A stretch of DNA of 38,818 nt, from the NCBI RefSeq assembly GCF_023015865.1, contig NZ_JALKBC010000025.1, positions 1 through 38,818 of the forward strand, given 5' to 3'. A program made the translations under genes and the position numbers. This document shows, in pieces, positions 9,176 through 18,538 of the stretch (position 1 is the first letter of the stretch; every line of letters begins with the position of its first letter). The notes under the pieces are model-generated. The model did not search any database, was not told the origin of the DNA, and worked only from the letters and a program-made list of their open reading frames with translations. This stretch comes from Arenibacter sp. F26102 (GTDB lineage: Bacteria > Bacteroidota > Bacteroidia > Flavobacteriales > Flavobacteriaceae).

Positions 9176-10027
9176 CTATTGTTGTATTGCCACTCGTTTT
9201 TCAGCTAGAAGTTTCGCGATTACCTTTTCCAATTTCTTTGGTTTATCGGCATATTTCTCCAAATCAATTATTTCCACTTTCCTGAAATCTACGGGGTGAC
9301 TTTCGCTTTGTAGTGAAATACTTCCGCTCTTTAATAGTTGTCCCTCTACAGCTCCGTTAATAGGGTCTAACTGTGGTTTTGTATAGCGCATAACCTCTTC
9401 GCCGTTTACGTAATGAACAATTAGGGAATCCTTTAAGACAAGAACTTCTACTCTAGTCCACTTGTCCCCATGATAAGTTTTGGATGTGGAATTGGTACAG
9501 TGCTGTTTTATTGTTTTGCCATCTTTTTCATATTGGGTTCCAGGAGTGCAGAGATTGGCGGTAGAACGCTCATCCTTCCCATTTCCTCCCAACAACTGTA
9601 CCTCAATTGAATTTGGAAAATCCTGGTCGATTGTCATAGTGGCCGGATCCTGACCGTGAATCATAATTCCGCTATTTCTGTAGGCCCAACCTGGTCCTTC
9701 GTTAACTTGATCTCCCACAAATCGGTATTCAACCCCGATTAAATAGGATGAAAATGGCTTTTTGTAAAAAAGGTGTCCAAATTGTTCGTCAAATTCGGTG
9801 TATTGGTCATACCTAACCTGAACAATTCCATTATTGACCTGAAAAGTATTGTTGAAGTTGTCGTTTAATTTGTGGTGCCTAATTTTTATTTCCCAGTCAT
9901 TTAGATCCTTGCCATTGAACAATTGTTTCCACTTTACGTTTTTTTGGGCCTCGCATACATTGGAAAGTAGGCTTAGACCAATTATTAGAAAAGTGGTTAG
10001 GAGTATATTGTTAGATCTTGTTTTCAT
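9176..10027 (-). CDS. Secreted DUF1080 (3-keto-disaccharide hydrolase-type) protein
   Basis: A 283-residue protein with a signal peptide (ends near VCEAQ) and one DUF1080 jelly-roll domain: WKQLFNGKDLNDWEIK near residue 32, then NTFQVNNGIVQVRY, GVEYRF, YRNSGIMIHGQ, SIEVQLLGG and WTRVEVLV. The DUF1080 family includes 3-keto-glucoside/3-keto-disaccharide hydrolases and many uncharacterised secreted glycan-processing proteins. The export signal and nearby sus genes fit periplasmic or surface sugar processing. A 70-80 bp piece of a close paralogue is present around 29,332-29,410. Confidence 0.85.
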   Translation of the reverse strand: MKTRSNNILLTTFLIIGLSLLSNVCEAQKNVKWKQLFNGKDLNDWEIKIRHHKLNDNFNNTFQVNNGIVQVRYDQYTEFDEQFGHLFYKKPFSSYLIGVEYRFVGDQVNEGPGWAYRNSGIMIHGQDPATMTIDQDFPNSIEVQLLGGNGKDERSTANLCTPGTQYEKDGKTIKQHCTNSTSKTYHGDKWTRVEVLVLKDSLIVHYVNGEEVMRYTKPQLDPINGAVEGQLLKSGSISLQSESHPVDFRKVEIIDLEKYADKPKKLEKVIAKLLAEKRVAIQQ

Positions 10028-10187
10028 TAAAAAATTTTTGTTTGAAGGTCCTAAAGTAGTATTTTAATTTATAAGAGTTGCCAGGTTAACCGGGTCATTT
10101 TTCATTTTATTGGCCGGAGGTTTGGGTTTAAAACCCTACAAATAATTACAGTATTTTGGTACTGCGAAAAATATATACTTTAGGGGT

Positions 10188-10565
10188 ATGGGGCATACAT
10201 TACGGAAGGGATCGCATACCGTCAGCAGATTAACTTGTCATTTAGTTTGGGGTACCAAGTATAGTCACAAGGTTTTAAGTGAGATGAACAGAAACGTTGT
10301 CGTGAGCTCCGACCATGTCCATATGCATTCTGAGTACGCCCTTAGGGTGCATTTAAGTTCGAGGGTCGAACAATTCAAAGGGAGGACTTCGAGAAAGCTC
10401 CAACGGGAGTTTCTCCAGTTAAATAAGCGCTATTGGGGTCAATATCTTTAGGCGAGTGGCTATGGAGTCTGGAGTACGGTTAATGTAAACAATAAGATGG
10501 TCAGGGGCTATTTGGAGTATCATCGACGGGACGGTTCGGATAATTCCAAATTCATATTGGAATAG
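10188..10565 (+). pseudogene. Broken IS200/IS605-type Y1 transposase (tnpA) remnant
   Basis: The N-terminus (KGSHTVSRLTCHLVWGTKY) is the IS200 TnpA start. The HUH motif is visible as SSDHVHMH, and the C-terminal part reads KGRTSRKLQREF..KRYW. The segment between VLSEMN and VVVSSDHV is much shorter than in full TnpA, indicating an internal deletion. A TAG at 10449-10451 interrupts YL*ASGYGVWST, where the family has a Trp (TGG), and the frame then continues to a TAG at 10563. It is therefore inactivated by a deletion and a nonsense change. No intact end hairpins were identified. Confidence 0.8.
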
Positions 10566-10626
10566 TCCCAGAAACTTTCTGTGGCTAGTGAAAAAGCCGC
10601 TGCACTTTCAGTGTAGATTGGTTTGG

Positions 10627-10648
10627 TTTTTTTTTTTTTTTTTTTTTT
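10627..10648. repeat. T22 homopolymer
   Basis: An uninterrupted run of 22 T lies 61 nt past the transposase remnant. The rest of the region to 11,051 holds no recognisable gene. Its length could be an assembly uncertainty or a slippage-prone tract. Confidence 0.9.
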
Positions 10649-11051
10649 AGCCTGAAGATGTTTAATTATTGAAATAATGAATTATTAGGGGAACAAATTT
10701 ATCTATTGCTCATAGTAAATGGAATGCGGGTAGTTGCATACGCAAATCATGGGATACATAAAAATGTAATGAAACAAAGTATTTTTTTGAAAAATATTAT
10801 AAACCGTAATAATCTCAAAAAAATGTGAATAACAGAATTAGGCCTTTATTCACAATGAGGTAATTTTATTCTGAAGCGAAAGTAGTATTTGTCTCAAAAC
10901 TTGTTGGATTACAAATGTATTATATGGGCAATAATACCGCATGCCAATAATGGTCCAACAATGCGGTAGTGCACCAATAGTGTTAATTTTTCTTTTTACT
11001 TCCTGGGTTGTGCATCCAAAATCAGTAACTGTGCCAATCAATTTATTTAAA

Positions 11052-11096
11052 AATTGTTGGGGTCGGAAACCAAGCGGGTTTCCGACCCCAACAATT
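11052..11096. terminator. Perfect 20-bp hairpin, terminator of the susCD operon
   Basis: A perfect 20-bp inverted repeat starts AATTGTTGGGGTCGG and has a 5-nt loop AAGCG. On the minus strand it is followed by an A/T-rich tract starting TTTAAATAAAT. It lies 58 nt past the stop of the minus-strand SusD gene. Confidence 0.75.
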
Positions 11097-11154
11097 AAAC
11101 AATTAATAGTTTCTTGTAGAAGGTATATTTTAACAACAGACCTTCACAAAATCA

Positions 11155-12687
11155 CTAATTAGAAAATGATGGATTTTGTACAAGCTTGTCATTTTTCAAC
11201 ATTTCCACTTCAGGAATTTGATGAAGGATACGATTGGAAGTATATGGAATAGAACTTGGACCTGACCATCCCTGCCATGACATATAACTTCTGTCCATTG
11301 TTTTCTTATTCCTAAATACGTCATGCGTACGATGCATCTCATGCGCAAACTCTAAGCGTGCTTCATCCAACACTATATCCAAAACGGTTTCATAACCCTG
11401 AAGATTGTCCAATCGAAACAATTGATCACCTGTCAATCCGGCTCTTTCCCTTATTACATTTACCATTTGCAATGCTTCCTCGTCCTGACCATTTTTTGCA
11501 TAAGCTTCGGCCTTTATTAAGTACATTTCTGCCAATCTAAAATAGATGGGGGAATGCAACATTGGAACGTCATTTTGGTAAGTTAGTTTTTGTGTCCAAT
11601 ATTTCGGCACACCTAAACTTTCAGTTACCTTATACCCATAGTAGGTGTTTTCGGGATCAGGAATTTTATTACCCTCTTCATCAAGATCAAACTGCGGGTC
11701 AATAAAGTTAATTCTTAAATCCTCCGGGTTTTTGAACAATAGATCCATATAGGTAGAAGAAACCATAATTTCACCGTAACCTCCATCACCGTGCATCATT
11801 CCACCCATCATATATCTTCCTACATTTTCAGATTCTAGTCTCTTGACCGCAAATATGGTTTCCGAGTTTCCTTCGGGTGCAAGGCGATTGTATCTAGGAA
11901 AAGCCTCAGAACCGAGCAATTGATATCGGCTAGAAGTAATTACATCATCTGCATAGTCAATTGCCAAACCGTTTTTTTCCATAAAAAGATACAATCTGGC
12001 TAGAGCTGCCATAGCTGCTTCTTGAGAAGCATACACATTACCCTTGTTTTCATTCATTAGCTCTACTGCTTCAAGTAGATCTTTTTCTATAAACTCATAG
12101 GTATCTTTTACAGATGCTCTTGAAAGGCCTTCATTATCCGTAGAAGTATCGCTTAAAGGAACTCCTAAATTGGTTTCCGGACTGTCGTGGGAATAAGGTC
12201 TTCCATATACGCGTGCCAAATCAAAATATAGCATAGCTCTGAGGAAAAGATTCTCCCCTTTTAGCTGATCTCTTTTTTCAATTTGTTCCGTAGATAAATC
12301 CGCTAGGGCATCAAGGCCTTCGTTTACCACGTTTATGGAATAGATGGCACGGTATGAATACTGCCAAAAATCTTGAGACCTTTCCGAGGCCGAGATTGGT
12401 TGATAGGTTAAAGAGTACGAGAAGTGGTTGCCACTCCATTTATTCATAATAAGGTCATCACTCATATATTCGGTAACATCATACCGGGTTCGGTCATAGC
12501 CATATTTACCTTCCGCTAAACTCAAAAAAGCATAGTTGCCAATAACGGCATTTTCAAGCAGCTCTAATGAACCGGTAACTTGTTCTGTGGTTATTTGATT
12601 AATGGGTTGAAAATCTACAGCGTCTTCGGTACATCCACCCAAAAATAACGGCAATGCGCTGATTATAAGTATTTTTATATATTTCAT
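11155..12687 (-). CDS. RagB/SusD family nutrient-uptake outer membrane lipoprotein
   Basis: A 510-residue protein with a lipoprotein signal (LFLGGCTED, lipidated Cys19) and the SusD helical fold: TPR-like segments such as DQLKGENLFLRAMLYFDLARVYG (about residue 140) and AAMAALARLYLFMEKN, and the C-terminal pattern FRLAEMYLIKAEAYAKNG..ALQMVNVIRERAG..LDEARLEFAHEMHR. SusD proteins sit on the surface and capture glycan for the partner SusC channel. The gene lies 23 nt after susC in the same direction, so the two form an operon, with a strong hairpin terminator after susD. Its specific glycan cannot be read from the sequence. Confidence 0.95.
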   Translation of the reverse strand: MKYIKILIISALPLFLGGCTEDAVDFQPINQITTEQVTGSLELLENAVIGNYAFLSLAEGKYGYDRTRYDVTEYMSDDLIMNKWSGNHFSYSLTYQPISASERSQDFWQYSYRAIYSINVVNEGLDALADLSTEQIEKRDQLKGENLFLRAMLYFDLARVYGRPYSHDSPETNLGVPLSDTSTDNEGLSRASVKDTYEFIEKDLLEAVELMNENKGNVYASQEAAMAALARLYLFMEKNGLAIDYADDVITSSRYQLLGSEAFPRYNRLAPEGNSETIFAVKRLESENVGRYMMGGMMHGDGGYGEIMVSSTYMDLLFKNPEDLRINFIDPQFDLDEEGNKIPDPENTYYGYKVTESLGVPKYWTQKLTYQNDVPMLHSPIYFRLAEMYLIKAEAYAKNGQDEEALQMVNVIRERAGLTGDQLFRLDNLQGYETVLDIVLDEARLEFAHEMHRTHDVFRNKKTMDRSYMSWQGWSGPSSIPYTSNRILHQIPEVEMLKNDKLVQNPSFSN

Positions 12688-12710
12688 GAGAATAATTTTT
12701 ATTTATTAGA

Positions 12711-15700
12711 TCAGAAATTAAAATTCAGGTTAAGTAAAACTCTCCTGGTAGGTCGAAATCTAGATGCATCGGTTCGAGGATCCTCAAAACTAACGTCCGA
12801 ATCTCCAAAAGAATATTTGGTGAAAATTGCCAAATTCTCTACCGAGGCATTTATACTAAGATTCTTAAATACACCCAAGACATCATTTGGGAAAGTATAG
12901 CCTAAGCTTACTTTCTGAATTTTCAGATAACTTGCATCCTCTAAATAAAAAGAGGAAGTACCACTGAAATTATATGGATCCCCATAAATTAATTGTGGAA
13001 GGTCTGCATTCATCGTTCCCGCAGTTTCCCACTGAGTAAGATCTTGCCATTTGGTATTTTCAAATCGGTTTGATGTGAAATCACTCACTGACCAATTAAC
13101 ATAGTTATACACCTTTTGTCCAAGTGCAAAATTTGTAAGTACATTTAAGTGGAAATCCTTATACTTAAAGTAATTGGCAAAACCACCTGTAATATTGGGA
13201 TATGCAGAGGACATTGGCATATAGCTGGCCTCTGATTGATAATTGGTAGTTGTAACCAATGCCGGACTATCGGTTTCGTTTCCGTTTATTTTATTTCCAT
13301 CGGCATCTTCCCATCTTGTATAAACCGGTCTCCCTGTTTGGGCATCTACGCCTTGATATTCTGGAAGATAAAAACTTCTTAATGAATGCCCTTCCCTAAT
13401 AATCATTCCGTTATCAATTATATCTTCTCCACCGTCCAGTTCCAACACCTCATTTTTATTGATATTGAAATTTAGATTGGACGTCCAAGAGAATTCACCT
13501 TCTATATTCTTTGTCGTTAGTGACAGATCAATTCCTTGGTTACGTATAGAGCCGATATTACGGACCTGACTTGTAAAGCCAGTAGTAGCCTCTAGGGGAA
13601 CGGACTGTAATAAGTCGTCATTTATACGGTGATATAGGTTAACCTCTAATGAAGCCCGGTCAAATACACTAATATCAAGGCCTAAATTAAATTTGCGTGC
13701 AACCTCCCAAGTTAAATCTGGATTGGGCAAACGTGAAGGCCACGCTCCTGCGTCACCACCGTAGCTTGATTTTGTTGTAAATGAATAGGTACCCATAGAC
13801 AAATACGAATCAATATTTGCATTTCCGGTTGTACCATAACTTAATCTAAGTTTTAAAAGATCGAGCCAAGAACTTGAATCTTCCAAGAAATTTTCCCTAC
13901 TAATCATCCAGCTACTACCAATGGAATAAAAACTACCCCAACGTTCATTTTCTCCAAATCGAGAAGAGGCATCACGTCGTAAAGACCCTACTAAATAGTA
14001 TTTATTCTTGTAGTCATAATCCACCTGTGTGAAATACGATAGAAAACCGGACTCGTACATATCACCGCTCACAGCATTTGGGCTACCTGCCGAACTTAGT
14101 GCTGTCATATCCCCTACTATACCGGTTCCTATGGCATTTACAAAACGGGTTTGGTCGTAATTATATTCTTGCCCCAAAATACCGCTCAGGTTGTGATCAC
14201 CAAAGCTTTTATTGAGATGCAAAGTGTTTGAAGTTATAAATCCAAGGTCATAACTATAATTCCAGTCAATAAATCCATCTCGGGCGTAACCTGCCCAAGT
14301 CAAGTTCGAAATTGATTGTGAATGATCGGCACCGTTCAAGGCCACCCTGTTAGAAGTGTTGAATCTTGCCCAATCGGTAATATCCCAATCCAGTTCCGTC
14401 ATTATGGTAGTTCCCCAAGACTTTTTGCTATTGGCAGATTCTTCCCTTTCCAACATGTAATTTACTCTTGCATAATAAAACCATAAGGGTGTTGCTGTTA
14501 GATCCATAACCGGAGTTGGGGTAATACCATCTGGCAAATAGGCTGCATCAAGTGGCACATTTTGATATGCCTGAGTATAGGGACTGGGCCAATTAAATTC
14601 TGACTTCTCCCCATAATTGGCGGTCATCCTAATATTAGTCCTTAGTTTATCAGAAATTTTATGACTCAGGTTTCCCCTAAAGTTATATTGGTTGTTGTAC
14701 ATATCAAGGGCTGTACCTTTTTCTTCGTTTAAGGAACCACTAATGTAAAAGGTAGTCCTATCCGATCCCCCTGACATAGAAATCTGAGTTTGATTTAAAA
14801 ATCCTGTTCGTAAGAGTAAATCGTTCCAGTTAGAGGTATTATCCAAAACACTGGAAGGAATTACATTATCTCTATATTCGGCAAAACTTTTGTCTACAAA
14901 ATCAGGATCGCCGTCTGCTACCCTAATGTCATATAGGTTTTCCATTGCTGTAGACCACTGCCCATATAAACCTTGGGCATCATATACCTTCACTCTGTCG
15001 TCCCAGTTAAAAGATGGACCAAATGTACTATTTACTGAGACCTTAAACTCACCGGCTTTTCCTTCTTTTGTGGTAACTACAATTACTCCGTTGGCTGCCC
15101 TTGAACCATAAAGTCCGGTGGCTGCAGCATCTCTTAGGACAGTAATCGATTTGATGTCTTTCGGATCATATTGTCCACCAATTATTCCGTCAACTACAAT
15201 CAACGGGGAGCTTCCTGCTTCCAATGACCCCATACCTTGTATGACCATGGATGCACTTCGACCAGGTTCACCACTACTACCGGATACTTGCATTCCAGGA
15301 ATCCTTCCCTGAAATATATCCCCTAAACTCGTAGAGCTTACAGATTGATTGATTTCCTCTTCTGAAACAATGGACACCGAAGAGGATAGCTCAGATTTCT
15401 TCTTTGTGGCGTATCCCACAACTACCATTTCATCCAGACTTTCAGCGCTTTCCTTCAAGCTTATGGAAAGGTTGGTTTGCCCATTTAAAGGTACTTCCTG
15501 GGTAGAATATCCCAAATACGAAACTATAAGGATGCTATTGCTATCAGCAACATTCAATAAAAAATTACCGTCAAAATCTGTAGTGACCCCATTAGAAGTG
15601 CCCTTTTCAACGATACTGGTTCCTGGTAATGGATCGCCCATTTCATCGGTTACTGTACCGGTTATAGTAAGTTGTTGTTCAATTTCGCTCAAAAGATGAC

Positions 15701-15863
15701 CAACCGTAACATTATGTAACGTCAAGGTAATTTTTGTATGCGGCGTATAGTTGGCATTAGCTTGTAAACTAAAAAAAGTAATTAATATATAAAGTGTACT
15801 TAATTTCAATTTTAAACTATAGGAAGCCAAGGGGCACCCCTTGGCTGTAAGAAGTTTTTTCAT
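12711..15863 (-). CDS. SusC/RagA TonB-linked outer membrane transporter with truncated STN domain
   Basis: A 1050-residue protein with a signal peptide (ends near QANANY), the first helix of a secretin/TonB N-terminal (STN) domain (LTLHNVTVGHLLSEIEQQ, residues 47-64), a carboxypeptidase-regulatory-like domain from residue 66 (ITGTVTDEMGDPLPG), a TonB-box-like DEMVVVGY (144-151), a plug with the SusC signature SITVLRDAAATGLYGSRAANG, and a 22-strand-type barrel ending in the C-terminal aromatic pattern LNLNFNF. The rest of the STN domain is absent: EIEQQ runs directly into the regulatory domain, apparently an in-frame deletion. Family members with a full STN domain receive sigma/anti-sigma signalling; a decayed FecR gene lies just upstream. 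Transport function is probably kept. Confidence 0.95.
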   Translation of the reverse strand: MKKLLTAKGCPLASYSLKLKLSTLYILITFFSLQANANYTPHTKITLTLHNVTVGHLLSEIEQQLTITGTVTDEMGDPLPGTSIVEKGTSNGVTTDFDGNFLLNVADSNSILIVSYLGYSTQEVPLNGQTNLSISLKESAESLDEMVVVGYATKKKSELSSSVSIVSEEEINQSVSSTSLGDIFQGRIPGMQVSGSSGEPGRSASMVIQGMGSLEAGSSPLIVVDGIIGGQYDPKDIKSITVLRDAAATGLYGSRAANGVIVVTTKEGKAGEFKVSVNSTFGPSFNWDDRVKVYDAQGLYGQWSTAMENLYDIRVADGDPDFVDKSFAEYRDNVIPSSVLDNTSNWNDLLLRTGFLNQTQISMSGGSDRTTFYISGSLNEEKGTALDMYNNQYNFRGNLSHKISDKLRTNIRMTANYGEKSEFNWPSPYTQAYQNVPLDAAYLPDGITPTPVMDLTATPLWFYYARVNYMLEREESANSKKSWGTTIMTELDWDITDWARFNTSNRVALNGADHSQSISNLTWAGYARDGFIDWNYSYDLGFITSNTLHLNKSFGDHNLSGILGQEYNYDQTRFVNAIGTGIVGDMTALSSAGSPNAVSGDMYESGFLSYFTQVDYDYKNKYYLVGSLRRDASSRFGENERWGSFYSIGSSWMISRENFLEDSSSWLDLLKLRLSYGTTGNANIDSYLSMGTYSFTTKSSYGGDAGAWPSRLPNPDLTWEVARKFNLGLDISVFDRASLEVNLYHRINDDLLQSVPLEATTGFTSQVRNIGSIRNQGIDLSLTTKNIEGEFSWTSNLNFNINKNEVLELDGGEDIIDNGMIIREGHSLRSFYLPEYQGVDAQTGRPVYTRWEDADGNKINGNETDSPALVTTTNYQSEASYMPMSSAYPNITGGFANYFKYKDFHLNVLTNFALGQKVYNYVNWSVSDFTSNRFENTKWQDLTQWETAGTMNADLPQLIYGDPYNFSGTSSFYLEDASYLKIQKVSLGYTFPNDVLGVFKNLSINASVENLAIFTKYSFGDSDVSFEDPRTDASRFRPTRRVLLNLNFNF

Positions 15864-16049
15864 ACTTTTGTAATGTTAATTCGTGGTTATTTTTATTTTA
15901 ATCACTACTTTCTAATCGGGAAATGTTCTAGCATTTTCGGATTTTTTTTGCCAGTCACGACAAATTATAAGTAGCGATCACTTTCCAATTATTCTTTTTG
16001 TTTTTAATTTCTATTTCATTAGCATCTGTTTTATTGGTTCACAATTGGT

Positions 16050-16560
16050 TTAGTGTTCTATTTTGATTTGGCGATCATCATTAATTTTAAAATTAACCCC
16101 ATAGTTTAGCCTAAGTCCTTCAAGTGCCTTTTCAATTGGTTCGTCCTTATAGTTAGCGTTGAACTTTTTGGTCCATATAACGGTATTATTGTTGACGATT
16201 TATACATTATGGTGCCTTTTGAACTTTTTGATTAAAATTCCCTATAAATGCAGGTTGAAGTAAGAGTTCATTTCAGTTATCACTATTTATAAAATCACTT
16301 GTAAGACTCACGGAGCCTTCAGCGAGAACGACCTCGGTGGCGCCATCTTCAGGATAAGCGGAAACATTAAATTGTGTATCCAATACCCGAGCACTTAATT
16401 CACCAGCATTTGCAATAAATGGATGAATTGAACCTTTTGAAACATTCATGTAAACTTCACTTGAAACAAAAGCACTTCCATACTGTTTCCTAAGTTTGGA
16501 TTGCTCTCTACTTTCTACATTGGTGCGGCAATCAGGTTTTTCAATAGATTTTATCGCCAT
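16050..16560 (-). pseudogene. Decayed FecR-type anti-sigma factor gene
   Basis: Two minus-strand pieces of a FecR protein lie in different frames. The 16,273-16,560 piece encodes the FecR beta domain (VSKGSIHPFIANAGELSARV, then FNVSAYPEDGATEVVLAEGSVSL). The piece at about 16,050-16,185 encodes the C-terminal DUF4974 domain (YKDEPIEKALEGLRLNYGV, then NFKINDDRQIKIEH and TAA). The N-terminal sigma-binding region and the transmembrane segment are missing, and a frameshift or deletion separates the pieces. No ECF sigma gene is found upstream to 17,055. The position directly upstream of susC is where sigma/anti-sigma pairs controlling SusCD usually lie. Confidence 0.75.
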
Positions 16561-17055
16561 TCTAGGTTCATCGTTTTGGCAACTAATAAAGTCCCTTTTT
16601 GTGGTTTACAACTAAAAACTATTCTTAGTAGCTTGGTTTGATTCGTTTCAAATATAAAACAATATTATGAAACAAATAATATTTCATTTCATTTCATAAA
16701 TTAATTTTTAGCCAATAAATAGTTAAATTAATGTATACTTGTTATTATAGTCCATTTTATTACATATAACGTAGAATATTAGGGTAAATAATCCATTTTT
16801 TTTAACTTAAATGGCTGTTTGTCACTGAATATTTTTATTTCGAATAAGCTATTTTGTGAAAATTCTGCCTAAATAGAATCATTAATTATAATTTAACAAG
16901 TATTCGAAAGTAAATGGTGTTATTAATATTGTTTATTATTTTTGTTTTTGTGTAATTCATAGTATTTTAGCGAAGCAATCCTTGTTTTATTAACTGTCCA
17001 GTGGCAGTGTCATCAAGTTATCGTAGATGTTTGCAAGAACACTAAACATACAATC
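16561..17055. other. AT-rich divergent intergenic region
   Basis: No coding signal and no ECF sigma factor remnant was recognised. A TAnnTTTG element (TATTTTTG, 16,937-16,944) could be the -7 of the promoter for the plus-strand amidohydrolase gene, but no good -33 TTG was found at the normal distance. Confidence 0.4.
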
Positions 17056-18159
17056 ATGAAAATATTTAATATGGATAAACATATCGCGCTGGCCGTTTTT
17101 ACTTTCTTCAGTTTCTCTACACTTTTATATTCCCAAATAGGAGATCTTAAATTACTTGATTGGGAGCCAAAGAGTCAGATGGTCGTCAAAGAGACTAAAA
17201 TTCTAACACCTAAGTATCCTGTAATTGACATCCATAATCATTTGGGTCGTGGGGATGCGGATAAATACCTGGAAGAGATGGGCAAGGCTAGAGTGTGGAA
17301 AGTGGTAAGCCTTGATGGTTATTCCAAGGACAATGTCTATAAAGAGCATTTGAAAGCCATGCAAAAGGTTTCTAAAGATAGGATTTTAGTGTTTTTTAGT
17401 CCGGATTACGATGGAATAGACGAAAAAGGATATGGTGTCAAAGAGGCAAAAAAACTTGAAGAAGCAGTAAGATTAGGGGTTCGCGGATTGAAGATTTTCA
17501 AATCCTTAGGATTAATAGCTAAAGACAAATACGGCAAGATTATTCCGGTAGACGATCCTCGCTTAGATCCTATTTGGGCCAAATGTGGAGAGTTGGGTAT
17601 TCCCGTGGTCATACATGTTTCCGATCCTGTAGCATTTCATACTCCTACCGATAAATACAACGAGCGTTACGATGAATTGGGAGCTCATCCTAATTGGTCA
17701 TGGTATGGTAGTACCTATTCCAAAGAAGAACTTCTGAGCCAATTATACAGAGTTATAGCGAAGCATACCAACACTACTTTTATTTCAACCCATATGGGGA
17801 ATTTGGCTGGAGATTTGGGTCGCGTGGCCGGATGGCTGGAACAATATCCCAATATGTATGTTGACATTGATGCGAGAATAAGTGAACTGGGCCGCCAGCC
17901 CTATACAGCCCGGAAGTTTATGATTAAATATCAGGACAGGGTTCTATTCGGAACCGATACCGCACCAGATGCTGAATCCTACCAGGTCTATTATAGATTT
18001 TTGGAGACCGATGATGAATATTTTGACTCTCGCAAAAGCCATCATTTTCAAGGCAGATGGATGATTTACGGGATTAATCTGCCAGATGAAGTTTTGGAGA
18101 AAATATATAACAAAAATGCCCTTAAAATATTAGGTATGTTCAAAGGGGTGTCTGATTAA
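17056..18159 (+). CDS. Secreted amidohydrolase (Amidohydro_2 family)
   Basis: A 367-residue protein with a signal peptide (residues about 8-27, ends LLYSQ). A TIM-barrel metal hydrolase follows: VIDIHNHLG (H60 and H62, metal ligands), LGVRGLKIFKSLG, IPVVIHVSDPVAFH, TFISTHMGN, and LFGTDTAPD carrying the late Asp. These match the amidohydrolase/decarboxylase-like Amidohydro_2 family. The substrate is unknown; the family includes lactonases and non-oxidative decarboxylases. It is divergent from the susCD/FecR locus and followed by a GH109-type gene, suggesting a role in processing a sugar derivative. Confidence 0.8.
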   Translation: MKIFNMDKHIALAVFTFFSFSTLLYSQIGDLKLLDWEPKSQMVVKETKILTPKYPVIDIHNHLGRGDADKYLEEMGKARVWKVVSLDGYSKDNVYKEHLKAMQKVSKDRILVFFSPDYDGIDEKGYGVKEAKKLEEAVRLGVRGLKIFKSLGLIAKDKYGKIIPVDDPRLDPIWAKCGELGIPVVIHVSDPVAFHTPTDKYNERYDELGAHPNWSWYGSTYSKEELLSQLYRVIAKHTNTTFISTHMGNLAGDLGRVAGWLEQYPNMYVDIDARISELGRQPYTARKFMIKYQDRVLFGTDTAPDAESYQVYYRFLETDDEYFDSRKSHHFQGRWMIYGINLPDEVLEKIYNKNALKILGMFKGVSD

Positions 18160-18538
18160 GGCTCAATTATGAGCGTACTAAATATATTCAATATTTTAAT
18201 AAGCTTGCCCTAGTGGCTTGTTTTTGAGGAGCAGTTACAATAAGTTAAATTCGTTTATCCATTTTTGATACTCATCTATGATCGCACATTGGGTTGGTCT
18301 GTAGGATGTTGGCAGGAAATTACTCTCCGCTATTTATGGGGTGCAGTAATTTATTAATAATTACAACTACCTTTTTGTTAGGTAGATGGTACTAGTGTAT
18401 TGGCTGTAAACGGAATATTGCTAATTCAAGTATATTTCTTGCGAAAATCAGGTACCGTTTGGGGATGCTATGCTTAGAAAGCTTCCCGATTTGAAAACGC
18501 ATTCAGAATCTTGAAATTATCTAAAAAATATAAAGAGT
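18160..18538. other. Intergenic region, nothing recognised
   Basis: 379 nt between the amidohydrolase and the GH109-type gene with no coding signal, RNA gene or clear terminator. Confidence 0.4.

Noticed and set aside
9027..9299. 90-codon plus-strand ORF
   Set aside because: It overlaps the DUF1080 gene in antisense and has no recognisable features.
10850..11162. 63- and 73-codon ORFs around the hairpin
   Set aside because: They run through the perfect terminator hairpin and do not look like proteins.
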